Assembly: GCA_947372365.1 (NCBI GenBank)
Contig: CANBTK010000104.1
Location: 1 to 6,906, forward strand
Length of the DNA: 6,906 nt
Direction of reading: 5' to 3'
Source: Flavipsychrobacter stenotrophus
GTDB taxonomy: Bacteria > Bacteroidota > Bacteroidia > Chitinophagales > Chitinophagaceae
Shown here: positions 6,449 to 6,906 of the stretch, in pieces
Layout: each line of letters starts with the position of its first letter
How positions within the stretch are numbered: position 1 is the first letter of the stretch
Notes under the pieces: model-generated
What the model was told of the DNA's origin: nothing
Database searches by the model: none
Seen by the model: only the letters and a program-made list of their open reading frames with translations
Program-made: the position numbers and the translations under genes

Positions 6449-6476
6449 GTCGAAAGTTGAAAGTCATAGGCCATAA
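6449..6476. repeat. Degenerate heptanucleotide repeat in the gap after the Fe-S gene
   Basis: Four 7-base units in a row, GTCGAAA, GTTGAAA, GTCATAG, GCCATAA, each beginning with G. The gap also holds an A-rich stretch with AAAAAGT and AAAAGT just after the stop codon (about 6386-6419). Similar seven-base AAAGTC-type repeats occur between genes in some Bacteroidota; that comparison is from memory. The array is short and imperfect and may be chance. Confidence 0.3.
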
Positions 6477-6523
6477 GCTGGCTGAGGCGACAGATTTTCA
6501 GTTTGCTGAAAAAAAATAAAAAC

Positions 6524-6886
6524 GTGAAGAACAAGACATTGGTATTAGGTGCTTCAGAGAACCCTGGCAGGTATAGCTACCTGGCAGTAAAAAAATTACT
6601 GAGTAAGGGGCAGGAAGTGTTAGCAATAGGCAAAACAGGAGGTAATGTAGATGGCGTGGTTATTAATAAGGAGCCTGTAGATACTGATGAGGTGGCAACG
6701 GTGACTATGTACCTGAACCCGCTGCACCAGAAAGCCTACTACGATTACATTCTATCCCTGAAGCCTAACCGCATCATCTTTAACCCTGGTGCCGAAAATG
6801 AAGAACTAGAAACGATTGCCCAAAAAGCAGGTATCAAAACAATAGAGGCATGTACGTTGGTGATGCTGAGCACAGGGCAGTTTTAG
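6524..6886 (+). CDS. CoA-binding domain protein (YccU-like), 120 aa
   Basis: Small single-domain Rossmann-fold protein of the CoA-binding family, the stand-alone form of the nucleotide-binding domain of succinyl-CoA synthetase alpha. Visible marks: KTLVLGASENPGRYSY (4-19) with the glycine-containing first turn, TMYLNP (61-66), IIFNPGAENEEL (84-95) and the typical C terminus EACTLVMLSTGQF (108-120). Cellular role and true ligand are not established for this family. No ATG is available. I take the GTG at 6524, which gives MKNKTLVLGAS and the usual length of about 120 residues. A TTG at 6503 would add seven mostly Lys/Asn residues encoded by an A-rich leader. It lies 138 bp after the Fe-S gene on the same strand. 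No clear promoter was found; a one-mismatch -7 box (TCAGTTTG) ends at 6505. It is complete, with its stop 20 bases before the window end. Confidence 0.88.
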   Translation: MKNKTLVLGASENPGRYSYLAVKKLLSKGQEVLAIGKTGGNVDGVVINKEPVDTDEVATVTMYLNPLHQKAYYDYILSLKPNRIIFNPGAENEELETIAQKAGIKTIEACTLVMLSTGQF

Positions 6887-6906
6887 CTGCGGCGCTTTGC
6901 TTTTTT

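Noticed and set aside
6887..6906. Terminator after the CoA-binding protein gene
   Set aside because: A GC-rich stretch followed by a run of Ts begins here, but the window ends and I cannot form a convincing stem.
1..6906. CRISPR array, tRNA, rRNA, transposase or integrase genes, attachment sites
   Set aside because: None seen: no spaced direct repeats, no cloverleaf-like sequence and no protein with the relevant motifs.

Overview
The window looks like an ordinary chromosomal segment of a Bacteroidota bacterium, most likely Chitinophagaceae or a relative. This rests on three things I can see: promoter-like elements of the Bacteroidota type (TTG, about 16-19 bases, then TAnnTTTG) in front of glyA and the transporter gene; A-rich leaders instead of Shine-Dalgarno sequences; and protein sequences that read like Bacteroidota family members as I remember them. 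No database search was possible.

Layout. Positions 1-2229 hold two minus-strand genes. Upstream is a 163-aa protein that I read as a dimeric alpha/beta-barrel type accessory protein (1738-2229). Downstream is a 516-aa DyP-type haem peroxidase (113-1663) with its GxxDG motif and putative haem-ligand histidine intact. A strong intrinsic terminator lies between them, and a weaker one follows the peroxidase. Both start codons are preceded by the same 12-base A-rich element. Positions 2565-3842 hold glyA (serine hydroxymethyltransferase), also on the minus strand, with a near-perfect terminator after it and a good Bacteroidota promoter just before its start. The 384-bp divergent gap (3843-4226) carries promoters in both directions and a possible 44-codon membrane peptide gene.

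From 4227 all genes are on the plus strand. They are a DAACS-family organic-acid or amino-acid:cation symporter (4227-5474), a 259-aa two-CCG-domain (Fe-S)-binding protein of the HdrB/LutA/GlpC type (5606-6385), and a 120-aa YccU-like CoA-binding-domain protein that starts at GTG (6524-6886). The gaps between them (131 and 138 bp) are long for one tight operon, so separate transcription is possible.

How they fit together: glyA supplies glycine and one-carbon units and is housekeeping. The symporter and the Fe-S protein could both serve organic-acid use, but that is inferred only from adjacency and family. The most interesting unit is the peroxidase with its small partner: an unassigned two-gene pair whose expression ratio may be set by the internal terminator. 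I found no CRISPR array, tRNA, rRNA, insertion sequence or phage gene.
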